Shown here in pieces: positions 1 to 9,250 of a DNA stretch of 64,000 nucleotides; the first letter of the stretch is position 1; the number at the start of each line of letters is the position of its first letter. The position numbers were made by a program, and so were the translations under genes. The stretch covers positions 1,136,188 through 1,200,187 of the forward strand of contig JANQAB010000002.1 in assembly GCA_024707265.1 (NCBI GenBank), given 5' to 3'. The notes beneath the pieces were generated by a model. The model did no database searches. It was not told the origin of the DNA and saw nothing but the letters and a program-made list of their open reading frames with translations. This DNA is from Sporocytophaga sp. (lineage in GTDB: Bacteria; Bacteroidota; Bacteroidia; Cytophagales; Cytophagaceae).

Positions 1-312
1 TTACAAGTTCGTAGAGACTTCTGGATTTTATTCTGGCCACCGTAGTTATTTTTTAATTAATTACCTGAATTATAGTACAAATCTAGTTGATAAAATTGGA
101 TTTGTAGAAGAGTTATTGTGAAAACTCTGTAGTATACGGTAAAAGTTTAGGTGCGTAGAAATAAATTTTGTATATATTTGATTTTTAATGATTTGAGTAA
201 TTTTTTTTTCTTTGGGAGTCGTATTAAAATTGAAATAAAAAAAATGTGCTAAGAAACAGACAATATATTTGTAGCTGTTATTCGATTGTTTATCTGATAA
301 AAAATTCACCAC
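1..312. other. Intergenic region upstream of ilvB
   Basis: This stretch is very AT-rich and holds no gene I can support. One frame is open from base 2 to a stop at 119-121 and could be the tail of an upstream gene, but it matches no family I recognise. A minus-strand open frame across 70-342 is low-complexity and overlaps the ilvB start, so I do not call it. The region probably carries the ilv promoter and leader. Confidence 0.5.
264..271 (+). promoter_or_regulatory. Candidate -7 promoter element of the ilvBN operon
   Basis: The sequence TATATTTG fits the Bacteroidota -7 consensus TAnnTTTG and lies about 41 bases before the ilvB start codon. A second identical match lies at 173-180. I see no -33 TTG at the usual 19-21 base spacing, so the assignment rests on the -7 match and position alone. 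Confidence 0.35.
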
Positions 313-2028
313 ATGGACAAAGTAAAAAAGAATGGTGCTCAAATGCTGGTAGATTGCCTTGAAAGAGAAGGGGTGGAATATGTGTTTGGGTATTCCGGCG
401 GAGCTGCTATTCCGATTTTTGACGCTTTATATGATTCTAAAATAAAACTCATATTAACCAGGCATGAACAAGGTGCCACACACATGGCAGATGGCTATGC
501 AAGAGCAACCGGTAAACCTGGAGTTGTACTTGTGACAAGTGGCCCTGGTGCTACTAACACAATTACCGGCATTATGACCGCTCAGATGGATTCTGTTCCA
601 ATGATAGTCCTTACAGGGCAGACTATAACAAGTTTGCTGGGAATGGATGCATTTCAGGAAGCAGATGTGTTTGGTTTAACAATGCCTGCAGTAAAACACA
701 ATTACCTGGTAAAAAGGACCTCCGATATTCCCCGGATAGTAAAAGAAGCGTTTTATATCACTAATTCAGGAAGGCCAGGCCCAGTTCTGATAGACCTTCC
801 GAAAGATATAACTTCCGGTGTATTTGAAGGACAGGTTAAGGATAATTTTGAATTGCCAGGTTATAAAGTGCTTTCCAAGCCTGACCAAAGTTCAGTAGAA
901 AGCATAGCCGATCTTTTCCAGAAATCTAAAAAACCTTTATTACTGGTAGGTCATGGTGCATTGATTGCTAAAGCTGATGCAGAGGTAAAACAACTCGCAG
1001 AAAAACTACAGGCGCCTGTAACCACGACTTTGTTGGGCAAGGGAGCTTTTCCGGAAACACATGAGCTTTCACTTGGAATGGTAGGAATGTATGGAACAGT
1101 ATATTCCAACAAGGCCATGTTAGAGTGTGACCTTATAATGTCTATCGGTAGCAGATGGGATGACAGAATTAACGGAAATCCCAAAAAGTTTTGTCCCGAT
1201 GCCAAGAAAATCCACATTGATATTGATCCTGCGGAAATAGGTAAAATAGTAACTCCCGATGCCTACGCTATTGGTGATGCGAAGGAAGTGCTTAAAATGC
1301 TGTTACCAATGGTTGAAAAACTCGATACCGAAAAATGGCTGAATAAATTAAATCAATATAAAAAGGAATTCCCTTTCACTTATTCGAAGGATGAGCCTCT
1401 AAGAGCACAATATGTAATTGAAGAAGCTTTTAAAGTGTCCGAAGGAAAAGCTATTGTTTCCACTGATGTAGGACAGCATCAAATGTGGGCAGCTCAATAT
1501 TATCTTACAGATACTCCTGATCAGTGGTTATCATCTGGGGGAGCAGGGACAATGGGATTTGGCTTTCCTGCAGCAATAGGTGCTCAGCTGGGTAAACCTG
1601 ATCATAAAGTTCTTGCAATCGTTGGTGATGGTGGTTTTCAGATGACGCTTGCAGAGCTTTCTACTGCAGCTATTCATAAGTTACCGGTAAAGATTCTGGT
1701 AATTGATAACAAATACCTGGGAATGGTTCGTCAATGGCAGGAATTTTTCCTTGACTCACGATATAGTGGTGTAGACATGGTTGTTAATCCTGATTTTGTA
1801 AAGCTTGCTGAAGCTTATGGTGTAAAAGGATTTCATATCAACAAGCCTTCTGATGTTACCTCAGTTTTAAAAGAAGCATTTGATTATAATGAAGGGCCAT
1901 GTCTGATACATGCAGAAGTAGTAAAGGATGATAATGTTTACCCAATGGTACCGGCAGGTATGTCCGTAGAGCATATGATAAGGGAGGCTCCTACTGTGAA
2001 GATGGAAATGCCCGAGGGAAGTACCTAG
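313..2028 (+). CDS. ilvB: Acetolactate synthase, large (catalytic) subunit
   Basis: A cytoplasmic thiamine diphosphate enzyme that condenses two pyruvates to acetolactate, or pyruvate with 2-oxobutyrate, in the first common step of valine, leucine and isoleucine synthesis. The 571 residues match the family's usual length. The N-terminal ThDP domain carries the catalytic glutamate at about residue 52 in [14 protein letters not shown]. The C-terminal domain carries the ThDP/Mg motif beginning [12 protein letters not shown] and running into a [12 protein letters not shown] segment. It is followed 75 bases later by the regulatory subunit gene, so the two should be co-transcribed. The ATG start directly precedes the conserved N-terminal helix. 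Family assignment is certain; substrate preference cannot be read. Confidence 0.96.
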   Translation: MDKVKKNGAQMLVDCLEREGVEYVFGYSGGAAIPIFDALYDSKIKLILTRHEQGATHMADGYARATGKPGVVLVTSGPGATNTITGIMTAQMDSVPMIVLTGQTITSLLGMDAFQEADVFGLTMPAVKHNYLVKRTSDIPRIVKEAFYITNSGRPGPVLIDLPKDITSGVFEGQVKDNFELPGYKVLSKPDQSSVESIADLFQKSKKPLLLVGHGALIAKADAEVKQLAEKLQAPVTTTLLGKGAFPETHELSLGMVGMYGTVYSNKAMLECDLIMSIGSRWDDRINGNPKKFCPDAKKIHIDIDPAEIGKIVTPDAYAIGDAKEVLKMLLPMVEKLDTEKWLNKLNQYKKEFPFTYSKDEPLRAQYVIEEAFKVSEGKAIVSTDVGQHQMWAAQYYLTDTPDQWLSSGGAGTMGFGFPAAIGAQLGKPDHKVLAIVGDGGFQMTLAELSTAAIHKLPVKILVIDNKYLGMVRQWQEFFLDSRYSGVDMVVNPDFVKLAEAYGVKGFHINKPSDVTSVLKEAFDYNEGPCLIHAEVVKDDNVYPMVPAGMSVEHMIREAPTVKMEMPEGST

Positions 2029-2103
2029 AATCAGATTATTCCTCAATCTTTAATATAGATAATAAAATAAACCAGTAAAAAGCACTCAATAAAATTTAAA
2101 CCT

Positions 2104-2400
2104 ATGCAGCATATATTTTCCCTATCAATAAACCAAAAGCCCGGAATCATGATCAGGGCAGCATTAATTTTTGAAAGAAGAGGATTTGATATAGATTTTA
2201 TGGAGATCTCAGGTGGAGATCCCAGTGGTTTGAGTAAAATGATCATCAGGGCTACAGGGGATGCTTCAAAAGTAGATCAGATTGAAAAGCAATTGGAAAA
2301 ACTGATTGATGTTGTGAAGGCGAAATATATCTCAAGTGAACTGGCTATCGATAATAAACTTCAGCTGGAAGGCAAGCCTGCCCTCCTTAAAGCAGTTTAA
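2104..2400 (+). CDS. ilvN: Acetolactate synthase, small (regulatory) subunit
   Basis: The regulatory partner of IlvB; in this family the ACT domain binds valine and gives feedback inhibition. The 98-residue protein is essentially one ACT domain: an opening strand HIFSLSINQKPGIMIRAA, then the RRGFDIDFMEIS segment typical of AHAS small subunits. It lacks the C-terminal extension of the roughly 160-residue forms and so resembles the short enterobacterial type. It sits immediately downstream of ilvB on the same strand. Whether valine sensitivity is kept cannot be read from sequence. Confidence 0.9.
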   Translation: MQHIFSLSINQKPGIMIRAALIFERRGFDIDFMEISGGDPSGLSKMIIRATGDASKVDQIEKQLEKLIDVVKAKYISSELAIDNKLQLEGKPALLKAV

Positions 2401-2455
2401 AACGAACATTTTATTTCCCTGGTCTGTTTTTAAATAAGTATTGAAGGGAAGAAAT

Positions 2456-2887
2456 ATGAGCAGATCAAAAGCATTAATAAGTGGTCTGGCAGGTGCACTG
2501 GCACTTACTGCCGCAAATCAGGGATTGCAAAAGTATACTACGAAGGCTCCTAAGGTAGATATCTTCGGAATGAAAGCTATTAAAAAGGGCCTTAGGGCGA
2601 TTGGACTGGCAAGCCCCGGAAAGAAGAAGCTCTTTGGTTTAAGTTTAGGAAGTGATTTATTGTTTAATAGTATTTATTACAGTCTGACAGCTTCCGGTAA
2701 AACGCCTTTAATGAGTGGATACCTTCTTGGTTTGGGTGCCGGAGCTGGAACATTGAGTTTACCTGGCCTGTTAGGCTTCGGTAAAGAATATGTCGGTTCC
2801 AATTTTAAACAAAGATTACTATCAATGGGAATCTATTTTGCTGGGGGATTAACAGCGGCAGCAACTTATAAATTGCTTAACAGATAA
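2456..2887 (+). CDS. Hypothetical glycine-rich membrane protein
   Basis: I do not recognise this 143-residue protein. It is rich in Gly, Ala and Leu and has several hydrophobic stretches: near the N-terminus (LISGLAGALALTAA), in the middle (MSGYLLGLGAGAGTLSLPG) and at the end (MGIYFAGGLTAAATYKLL). This suggests a small polytopic inner-membrane protein. The frame also allows a TTG start at 2441, but the ATG at 2456 follows a purine-rich AGGGAAGAAAT and is preferred. It is followed by a hairpin terminator and does not obviously belong to the ilv pathway. Confidence 0.7.
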   Translation: MSRSKALISGLAGALALTAANQGLQKYTTKAPKVDIFGMKAIKKGLRAIGLASPGKKKLFGLSLGSDLLFNSIYYSLTASGKTPLMSGYLLGLGAGAGTLSLPGLLGFGKEYVGSNFKQRLLSMGIYFAGGLTAAATYKLLNR

Positions 2888-2908
2888 GATCAGATTTAAC
2901 CAGATAAT

Positions 2909-2938
2909 AAAAAGGCTTCCTGAACGGAGGTCTTTTTT
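2909..2938. terminator. Hairpin terminator between convergent genes
   Basis: The stem GGCTTCC / GGAGGTC (with G-U pairs) and loop TGAAC are followed by a T run, and preceded by an A run that serves the other strand. It lies between the 2456-2887 gene and the convergent kinase gene, so it may act in both directions. Confidence 0.6.
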
Positions 2939-2952
2939 CTTTAGGGGAAAAA

Positions 2953-3309
2953 TTAAAATATATATTTTGGAAAAATTATCATTCCGACGATAATTGCGAA
3001 GATCGCTGCAATTAGTACCGCTGCAGCTGCTAAGTCCTTTATTTGCCCAGCTGCCGGATGAAATTCAGGGGAAATAAAATCAACTATTTTTTCAATTGCT
3101 GTATTTAAAAGTTCCGTTGTCCATACGGATGTAATAGCCAATATAACCCAAAGCCATTCTGTTGATTCGATTTTTAAATAGGTCGATAAGGCCAGAATAA
3201 GAATAGTAGCAGCCAAATGAATACGAGCATTGTTTTCTAACCTCAACAGATGCTTAAGGCCGTTTAATGCATATTTATAACTCTTTAAATTTTTTTTAAT
3301 ATCAATCAT
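2953..3309 (-). CDS. dgkA: Diacylglycerol/undecaprenol kinase family membrane protein
   Basis: A small integral-membrane kinase of the DgkA family, which phosphorylates diacylglycerol or undecaprenol for phospholipid or lipid-carrier recycling. The 118 residues match the family. Diagnostic motifs are ENNARIHLAAT in the first amphipathic segment, ELLNTAIEKIVD (catalytic Glu and Asn) and IKDLAAAAVLIAAI in the last membrane helices; three transmembrane segments are visible. Gram-positive homologues mostly use undecaprenol, so the substrate here is open. It is a single gene, with its neighbours on that side reading in the opposite direction or separated by about 90 bases. Confidence 0.9.
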   Translation of the reverse strand: MIDIKKNLKSYKYALNGLKHLLRLENNARIHLAATILILALSTYLKIESTEWLWVILAITSVWTTELLNTAIEKIVDFISPEFHPAAGQIKDLAAAAVLIAAIFAIIVGMIIFPKYIF

Positions 3310-3398
3310 AAAGGTTTAATTGAAACTCAAGTTAAAAAAGAAATGGAAACAATAGGTCTTGATTTTTGAATGAATAGCGAAGATTCTTATTCGAAAAA

Positions 3399-4745
3399 TT
3401 AATAAGATGCGGGCAAGGTAAATAGGAAGATCGTTCCTTTGGTTTCATTTTTTTCCACCCAGATTTTACCTCCGTTTTTCTCCACAAACTCTTTACATAA
3501 TTTTAGGCCAAGGCCGGTGCCTTCTTCTCCTGCCGTGCCTTTGGAGCTGTATTTATGATCTATGCTGAATAATTTTGGAAGTAATTCATTGGGAATTCCA
3601 ATTCCATGGTCTTTTACAAAAATAGTTACAAATCCATTTTCCTTATAGGCATCAATTGTTACTGTATCATTTTCTGATGAATATTTAATTGCATTGGAAA
3701 TAAGGTTTCTCAGAATGGTTTCGACCATATTTTTATCTGCATAAACCTTAAATTTGGGTTGTATTTTTATCTCTATGGCAATCTTCTTCATCGAAAACAA
3801 TGGAGAAAGATATTCGGTGGTTGCACATACCACGTCTTTAATGGCAAAAGATTCAGGCCTGTAAACGAGTTCATTCATTTGTAGTTTTGCCCATTTTAAA
3901 AGGATCTCCAAAAGATTTTGAATTTTTACCAGGCTCTTATGTAGAAAGAAAATGGTCTCAGATTCATCCTCATTGATGCGATTCTGATCTTTTAAAAATG
4001 TAGATAATACAAGTGCAGAGTTGATTGGTCCGCGTAAGTCATGACTGACAATGGAGAAAAATTTATTTTTACTTTCGTTTAATGTTGCCAATTCATTTTT
4101 TAACCTTTGCTGTAGCTTATATTCTCTGTAAAAAATATAAACAATCATAAGAGCTGTGATCAGGGCTGATATCCCAGAAAATATGATAGCAATGCTTATT
4201 AGCTTTAAGGTAGAAGTCGCCTGAATTTGCTTATTCCTTAACGTTTTTTTCTCAAGATCCTCTATTAAATTTTTTTCTTCCCGTATTTTTATTTTCAGAT
4301 CACGTGAGTAGGACAGTTTTTCAAATGTAAGACGTTGATGTCCTTTCCTGATGGCATCTTTATTAACAAGCCTTTCAACCTCTTTTATCCTTTGTTCGAA
4401 AAGCTCTTCGATATATTTTATTCTTTGATATACAAGCGGGTTGGTGTTTACCAATGCTTTCAATTGGGCTATTTCAGCTTTGGTCTTTCTTGCATTGTCT
4501 TCATATTCATATAGAAAATGAACATTTGAAGAAAGAATATATCCTCTCAGGTTGCCCTCTGTTTCTGAAAGCAACAATACAAGGTTATCCAGGTGATTGA
4601 TGACATTATAGGATGCCCCAACAGACCTGAATTCTTCCTTGATTTTTTGAGAATATATGATAGAGTAAATGGAGGCGGCTGCAAGAACTACTAACAATAG
4701 ACCCAGAATAGGAAAGAGGATTTTAAGTTTTACAGAATCCTTCAT
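3399..4745 (-). CDS. Membrane-bound sensor histidine kinase, CHASE3-like sensor
   Basis: A two-component sensor kinase of 448 residues. A first transmembrane helix lies at about residues 9-30, then a mostly helical periplasmic domain of about 135 residues resembling CHASE3, a second helix at about 182-206, a HisKA dimerisation domain with the phosphoacceptor His235 in SHDLRGP, and an HATPase domain. The ATPase shows the N box NLISNAIKYS, the G1 box DHGIGIP and the G2 region GTGLGLKLCKEF. It should autophosphorylate and pass phosphate to a response regulator. No regulator gene is adjacent; the lone receiver at 13.5-13.9 kb is a possible but unproven partner. Confidence 0.9.
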   Translation of the reverse strand: MKDSVKLKILFPILGLLLVVLAAASIYSIIYSQKIKEEFRSVGASYNVINHLDNLVLLLSETEGNLRGYILSSNVHFLYEYEDNARKTKAEIAQLKALVNTNPLVYQRIKYIEELFEQRIKEVERLVNKDAIRKGHQRLTFEKLSYSRDLKIKIREEKNLIEDLEKKTLRNKQIQATSTLKLISIAIIFSGISALITALMIVYIFYREYKLQQRLKNELATLNESKNKFFSIVSHDLRGPINSALVLSTFLKDQNRINEDESETIFFLHKSLVKIQNLLEILLKWAKLQMNELVYRPESFAIKDVVCATTEYLSPLFSMKKIAIEIKIQPKFKVYADKNMVETILRNLISNAIKYSSENDTVTIDAYKENGFVTIFVKDHGIGIPNELLPKLFSIDHKYSSKGTAGEEGTGLGLKLCKEFVEKNGGKIWVEKNETKGTIFLFTLPASY

Positions 4746-4813
4746 ATGAAATTCCCCCTCAACTACAAAAGTATCCTTATTGTACGGGTTTGGCTAACGT
4801 AAGTTTTGGGGTT

Positions 4814-5344
4814 TTATTGCAGAAATTTATCTGTAATATTCTGAAGTTCTTCCAGTTGTCTGTTATTTAGACTATTTGAAAAGTCGGGTAGCCGGCCCGA
4901 TTTTAATCTTACATGAAAAAAGAATACAGCTTCCCGAATTAATTTTATATGATCAAAAGCGAGTGCTGGCAAGTCAAAAAGGGAAAACCACTTAACATTT
5001 TGGGCATCGTCTCCTGCATACAGTTTTACTTCATTTGTAATTAATGTTGTATAGGCAATGGAGATGGTTCTGCCTCTTGGATCTCTGTTCACATCTGTAT
5101 AGGTGCCTGTTTGTTCCATCTCACTTACAACCAGACCCGTTTCTTCGAGTAATTCTCTTTTGGCGCACTCCAGGCCGTTTTCATCCATTTCAAGGAATCC
5201 CCCGGGAAGTGCCCAGCAATTTTTAAATGGATCATGTTTTCTCTCAATCAACAGAAGATTCAACGCTCCGGAAGTGAGATTGAAAATTACCGAGTCTGTA
5301 GTGACGGAAGCTCTGGGGTAATCGTAACAGAATTTGTCTGACAT
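4814..5344 (-). CDS. Nudix hydrolase, ADP-ribose pyrophosphatase/MutT-like
   Basis: A Nudix hydrolase that cleaves nucleoside diphosphates linked to another moiety. The Nudix box is complete: it begins GGFLEMDENGLECAK and ends RELLEETGL, matching GX5EX7REUXEEXGU exactly. The N-terminal segment, with the phrase LNLLLIERKHDPFKNCW, resembles the bacterial family often linked to NAD or ADP-ribose metabolism (NrtR/MutT type), but no DNA-binding winged helix is evident. An upstream in-frame ATG exists at 5368. I prefer the ATG at 5344 because it overlaps the preceding gene's stop as TAATG, a typical translational coupling junction. Confidence 0.85.
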   Translation of the reverse strand: MSDKFCYDYPRASVTTDSVIFNLTSGALNLLLIERKHDPFKNCWALPGGFLEMDENGLECAKRELLEETGLVVSEMEQTGTYTDVNRDPRGRTISIAYTTLITNEVKLYAGDDAQNVKWFSLFDLPALAFDHIKLIREAVFFFHVRLKSGRLPDFSNSLNNRQLEELQNITDKFLQ

Positions 5345-5901
5345 TATACTTTCCATTTGATGTTGCATCCGATACTTGGTTTCTGATTATTGCCAACCTC
5401 TTTGTTGCTCAATAAATGATCAAGAGCAATACGGATATCCTTCCCATTAACAGGTAAAGAATTTGACGGCCTTGAGTCATCGAGCTGACCTCTGTAAGCA
5501 AGTGAAAGATTCTTGTCAAATATATAAAAGTCAGGTGTGCAGGCAGCATCGTATGCTTTAGCAACTTTTTGACTTTCGTCATAAAGATAAGGAAAGGAGT
5601 AACCAAGTTCTTTTGCTGCTTTTGTCATCTCCTCTGGAGCATCTGCAGGATACTTTTCTGCGTCATTTGAGCTGATTGCAATAAATGAAATTCCCTTTGG
5701 AGTATAATCTTTAGCCAATTGCACCAATTCACTGTTTACATGTTTTACAAAAGGACAATGATTGCAGATGAACATGATTACCGTGGCTTTCTGAGATCTG
5801 AGCTGACTCAGTGATAAGTCTTTTGCTGAAACGGAGTCAAAAAGCGTAAAATCCGGTGCAATGGTTCCGAGAGGAAGCATATTGCTGGGTGTTTGTGCCA
5901 T
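5344..5901 (-). CDS. Thioredoxin-fold redoxin (AhpC/TSA-like) with CNHCPFV motif
   Basis: A 185-residue protein of the redoxin/AhpC-TSA superfamily. The opening PLGTIAPDFTLFDS is the usual peroxiredoxin-like start. The active-site loop reads MFICNHCPFVKH, a CxxC form known from a widespread family of uncharacterised thioredoxin-like proteins. Later segments LPYLYDESQKVAKAYDAAC and TPDFYIFDKNLSLAYRGQ follow the same fold. It probably catalyses thiol-disulfide exchange or peroxide reduction in the cytoplasm, since no signal peptide is visible. It is coupled to the downstream Nudix gene through a one-base overlap. Confidence 0.85.
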   Translation of the reverse strand: MAQTPSNMLPLGTIAPDFTLFDSVSAKDLSLSQLRSQKATVIMFICNHCPFVKHVNSELVQLAKDYTPKGISFIAISSNDAEKYPADAPEEMTKAAKELGYSFPYLYDESQKVAKAYDAACTPDFYIFDKNLSLAYRGQLDDSRPSNSLPVNGKDIRIALDHLLSNKEVGNNQKPSIGCNIKWKV

Positions 5902-5980
5902 ATAAAAGTTTTTACGAATATAAATAAAACCTTTAAATTAGTATGATGTTGCTTGGGTAAATTGAAATAAGGTTTTGAAT

Positions 5981-6958
5981 ATGAGTATTTATGATATAAT
6001 TATAATTGGGGGCGGGCCGATAGGTTTAGCCTGTGGCATCGAGGCACAGAATGCAGGGTTGAAATATCTGATATTCGAAAAAGGGGCCTTGGTAAACTCC
6101 ATTTACAATTATCCTTTGAACATGAGGTTTTTTTCTACTTCTGAAAGATTGGAGATAGGGGCAGTGCCTTTTGTTTCCATAAGTGGAAAACCAATGAGGG
6201 ATGAAGCTCTTGAATATTATCGGAGAGTACTGGAATATTTCCGCCTTAAAATACAGCTGTATGAAGAGGTACAAAAAATCAATAAACGCAGTGATGGATT
6301 GTTTGAAATCCAATCTTCAAAGGGAACTTATCATTCAAAACAGATAATCATTGCGACTGGCTTTTATGACCATCCTATTAATTGTGGTATTGATGGAGAG
6401 CATATGGCAAAGGTGTTTCACTACTATAAAGAACCCCATCCATTTTCATTCAGTAAGGTCATAGTTGTGGGAGCGGCTAACTCTGCCATTGATGCGGCTT
6501 TGGAATGCTTCAGAAAAGGAGCAGAGGTCACCTTGGTTGTCCGAAAGCCAGAAATAAGTCACAGAGTGAAGTATTGGGTGAAACCTGATATTGAGAACAG
6601 GATAAAGGAAAATTCAATAAAAGCCTTCTTTAATTCAGAACTGGTTTCTATCAGGGAAAATGAAGTGGATATAAAAACTGAAGATGGGATAATCACTATA
6701 GCGAATGATTTTGTTTTACTTATGACCGGTTATCATCCTGACTTTAGCTTGTTGACTAAGGCCGGTATTGAATTTCATTCAGGTGATTTAAAGATCCCAT
6801 ATTATAATGAGCATACAATGGAATCAAATGTAAAGAGTATTTATCTCGCAGGAGTTGTTTGTGGTGGTATGGAAACTCATAAATGGTTCATTGAAAATTC
6901 CAGAGTGCATGCAACGATGATTATACATGATATTTTAAGTAAAGCAAATTCTATATAG
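5981..6958 (+). CDS. ypdA: YpdA-type FAD/NAD(P)-binding oxidoreductase (putative bacillithiol disulfide reductase)
   Basis: A flavin-dependent pyridine nucleotide-disulfide reductase-like protein of about 325 residues. The FAD-binding GxGxxG motif is at the N-terminus (IIIIGGGPIGLACGIEA) and the NAD(P)H motif is VVGAANSAIDAALE. The segment NYPLNMRFFSTSERLEIG is characteristic of YpdA (Bdr), which reduces oxidised bacillithiol in Firmicutes and Bacteroidota; there is no classical CxxC redox pair. A TTG two codons upstream is possible, but ATG at 5981 gives the canonical start. It leads a tight operon: the next gene starts two bases after its stop. Confidence 0.88.
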   Translation: MSIYDIIIIGGGPIGLACGIEAQNAGLKYLIFEKGALVNSIYNYPLNMRFFSTSERLEIGAVPFVSISGKPMRDEALEYYRRVLEYFRLKIQLYEEVQKINKRSDGLFEIQSSKGTYHSKQIIIATGFYDHPINCGIDGEHMAKVFHYYKEPHPFSFSKVIVVGAANSAIDAALECFRKGAEVTLVVRKPEISHRVKYWVKPDIENRIKENSIKAFFNSELVSIRENEVDIKTEDGIITIANDFVLLMTGYHPDFSLLTKAGIEFHSGDLKIPYYNEHTMESNVKSIYLAGVVCGGMETHKWFIENSRVHATMIIHDILSKANSI

Positions 6959-6960
6959 TA

Positions 6961-7137
6961 ATGGCAGGATGCGGTTATGTTTGTCCTTTGTGTGAAGGAC
7001 GTGGGATAGATGAACATGGAAATGATTGTGATCATTGCTCTGTTCCTAAAACCAAATCTTTGACAGAGGAGCAGGAGGAATGGATCAGGAAAGTTCATGA
7101 AGGACCTTGCTGCAGTCACCCGGAGGAGGCAGAATGA
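6961..7137 (+). CDS. Small zinc-ribbon protein with DnaJ-type CxxCxGxG motif
   Basis: A 58-residue protein that falls below common ORF-length cut-offs. The N-terminal half reads CGYVCPLCEGRG, followed by CDHC, which looks like half of a DnaJ-type zinc finger (CxxCxGxG plus CxxC). The C-terminal half has a short charged helix (LTEEQEEWIRKV) and a CCSH. It starts two bases after the ypdA stop and its last codons overlap the glycerate kinase start as ATGA, so it is very likely translated as part of the operon. Its function is unknown; zinc or thiol chemistry related to its reductase neighbour is only inference. Confidence 0.75.
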   Translation: MAGCGYVCPLCEGRGIDEHGNDCDHCSVPKTKSLTEEQEEWIRKVHEGPCCSHPEEAE

Positions 7138-8273
7138 AAATAGTTTTGATACCGGATTCCTTAAAAGAATCTCTAAGTGCATTTGAAGTTGCTGATGCAA
7201 TGGCTCATGGTATCAGAAAAGTCCTTCCGGATGCAGAAATAATCTCTTGTCCGCTTGCGGATGGCGGGGAGGGCACAGTAGATGCTTTGGTACATGCTAC
7301 CGGAGGTTATAAGGTTGATGTGTTGGTTCATGATCCTCTTATGAGAGGTATAAAAGCATCTTATGGAATTCTGGGAGATCATGTGACTGCAGTGATAGAA
7401 ACATCGGCCGCTTCAGGACTTGCCCTTCTCACCAAAGAAGAAAGGAATCCGATGATAACAACTTCCTATGGTACCGGAGAATTGATCGTAGATGCACTTA
7501 ATAAAGGAATACGAAAGTTTATCATTGGTCTTGGAGGGAGCGGTATCAATGATGGCGGTGCTGGAATGGCTCAAGCTTTAGGGGTTGCTTTACTTGACGC
7601 AAAAGGTGAAGAACTGCAAAAGGGAGGTGGAGCCCTTATTAACCTTGTTGATATAGATATTTCAGGGATTCATGATGCTTTGAAAAGTGCTGAGTTCACA
7701 ATTGCTTCGGACGTTACAAATCCTTTAACAGGTTCAAATGGAGCCTCCCGGATATTTGGTCCTCAGAAGGGAGCGACAGAAGAGATGGTCGCTATTCTGG
7801 ATCAATGTCTTTCTCATTATGCCTCCGTTATAAAAGAACAAATAGGTAAGGAAGTAGCCTCTATCCCAGGAGCGGGTGCAGCCGGAGGATTGGGTACAGG
7901 CATCCTTGCTTTCTGTGATGGCGTTATTAAATCAGGATTTCCTTTGATAGCAGAACTTGCAAAGGTTGATGATAAACTAGAAAATGCGGATATTATTTTT
8001 ACTGCAGAAGGCAAATCAGATTTACAAACGCTTTCAGGAAAGTTGCCCTTGGGTGTGGGTAAAATCGGTCGTAAGCATAGGATTCCTGTGTTGCTGATTA
8101 CCGGATATGCTGCACCTGGCGCTGAGGAATTGCTGAACTATGGAGTCACTTGTATTATGCCATTTCAAAATGGCCCTATGACCTTGAAGGAATCGATAAG
8201 TGATGCCTATAATCTTATAAGTCTGACCAGTGCCAATGGATTAAGATTATTTTTAGCAGGAAGAAAAAAATAA
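7134..8273 (+). CDS. garK: Glycerate kinase, GarK/GlxK family
   Basis: This kinase phosphorylates D-glycerate (usually to 2-phosphoglycerate in this family) and links glyoxylate or serine breakdown to glycolysis. The 379 residues match the family. Recognisable features are the start MKIVLIPDSLKESLSA, the DGGEGTVDAL motif, the GLGGSGINDGGAGMAQALG segment and the TAEGKSDLQTLSGK motif near the C-terminus. An upstream TTG at 7107 is in frame, but the ATG at 7134 starts the conserved strand and overlaps the previous stop by four bases. A hairpin follows directly. Confidence 0.93.
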   Translation: MKIVLIPDSLKESLSAFEVADAMAHGIRKVLPDAEIISCPLADGGEGTVDALVHATGGYKVDVLVHDPLMRGIKASYGILGDHVTAVIETSAASGLALLTKEERNPMITTSYGTGELIVDALNKGIRKFIIGLGGSGINDGGAGMAQALGVALLDAKGEELQKGGGALINLVDIDISGIHDALKSAEFTIASDVTNPLTGSNGASRIFGPQKGATEEMVAILDQCLSHYASVIKEQIGKEVASIPGAGAAGGLGTGILAFCDGVIKSGFPLIAELAKVDDKLENADIIFTAEGKSDLQTLSGKLPLGVGKIGRKHRIPVLLITGYAAPGAEELLNYGVTCIMPFQNGPMTLKESISDAYNLISLTSANGLRLFLAGRKK

Positions 8274-8294
8274 ACCTGCCTTGAGAGCAGGTTT
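8272..8294 (+). terminator. Hairpin after glycerate kinase
   Basis: An 8-bp stem AAACCTGC / GCAGGTTT with a seven-base loop begins at the stop codon of the kinase gene. There is no long T run behind it, so it is a weak or partial terminator candidate. Confidence 0.45.
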
Positions 8295-8409
8295 ACGATG
8301 TTTGGTTGAGTTAGGTAAATAGCTGGTGCTCTTTACATTCTTTGTATAATTGCAAATGAAAGATCCCGGTTTTTGTTCGGCAGGATTAAATATTTTTAAC
8401 AGAATCTGA

Positions 8410-9036
8410 TTATTTTTTTACCTTATCTTTTGATTTGATATCTTCAATTTTCTCCCCCTTTACAGGCGGTCTGTTAAGAGCATCATTGGAAGAGGGTGTC
8501 AGAGCAGATAAGGTATTAATGATTCGGTCATTAAAAGCTGGAAGGTCTGAAGGTTTTCTGCTGGTAATTAAATTTTTATCTGTTACCACAGGTTCATCTA
8601 TCCAGGTTACTCCTGCATTTATAAGATCCGTTTTTATGGAAGGATAGGAGGTAAGTTTTCTTCCTTTGATTAATCCTGTTTCTATTAATGTCCATGGTCC
8701 ATGGCAAATTGATGCTACGGTTTTTTGAGCAATCATAAAGGTTTTAACAAATTCGATAGCATTTTTCTTTATCCTTAAAAAATCCGGATTCATTACACCT
8801 CCAGGTAATATTAAAGCATCGTAATGATCAGGGTTAGCTTCATCCAGAAGGATATCAGCTGTTATTACATCACCCCAATCTTTCAGATTCCATCCTTTGA
8901 TTTGTTTCTCCGGAGCAATAATTTCTACAATAGCATTGGCTTCCCTTAAGGCTTTAACAGGTTCAGTAAGCTCTACTTGTTCAAATCCGTTGTCTACAAG
9001 CACGGCAATTTTAATTCCGCTTAGATTTTTTTGCAT
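8410..9036 (-). CDS. DJ-1/PfpI family protein (type 1 glutamine amidotransferase-like)
   Basis: A 208-residue DJ-1/PfpI superfamily protein. The nucleophile elbow is VASICHGPWTLIE, with Cys111 followed by His112 as in PfpI/YhbO peptidase or deglycase-like members, and the N-terminal glutamate that tunes the cysteine is at about residue 19 in NGFEQVELTEP. The segment LILPGGVMNPDFLR is typical. Members have been described as proteases, deglycases or stress chaperones, so the biochemical role is unresolved. The last 25 residues are polar and lie beyond the core fold. It stands alone. Confidence 0.88.
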   Translation of the reverse strand: MQKNLSGIKIAVLVDNGFEQVELTEPVKALREANAIVEIIAPEKQIKGWNLKDWGDVITADILLDEANPDHYDALILPGGVMNPDFLRIKKNAIEFVKTFMIAQKTVASICHGPWTLIETGLIKGRKLTSYPSIKTDLINAGVTWIDEPVVTDKNLITSRKPSDLPAFNDRIINTLSALTPSSNDALNRPPVKGEKIEDIKSKDKVKK

Positions 9037-9250
9037 AATTTTTAAATTGTTAAATCAAAACAGAGGATCAGAGGAAATGTTAAACTGGTTTTATTTCTGG
9101 GGAAAATGAAAAATTGGGTGGCATTCAAATAATATTTGTTCTTAAGAAAGCCATTGTAATATTTAAATGGAATGCTTGTCAACAATTGTCTTCCTATGGG
9201 GTTAATTGAAAACCGGACAAATTTAAATCCCCAGAAACCTATTTTATATT

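Noticed and set aside
70..342. Minus-strand 90-codon open frame
   Set aside because: It is AT-rich and low-complexity, and overlaps the ilvB promoter region and start.
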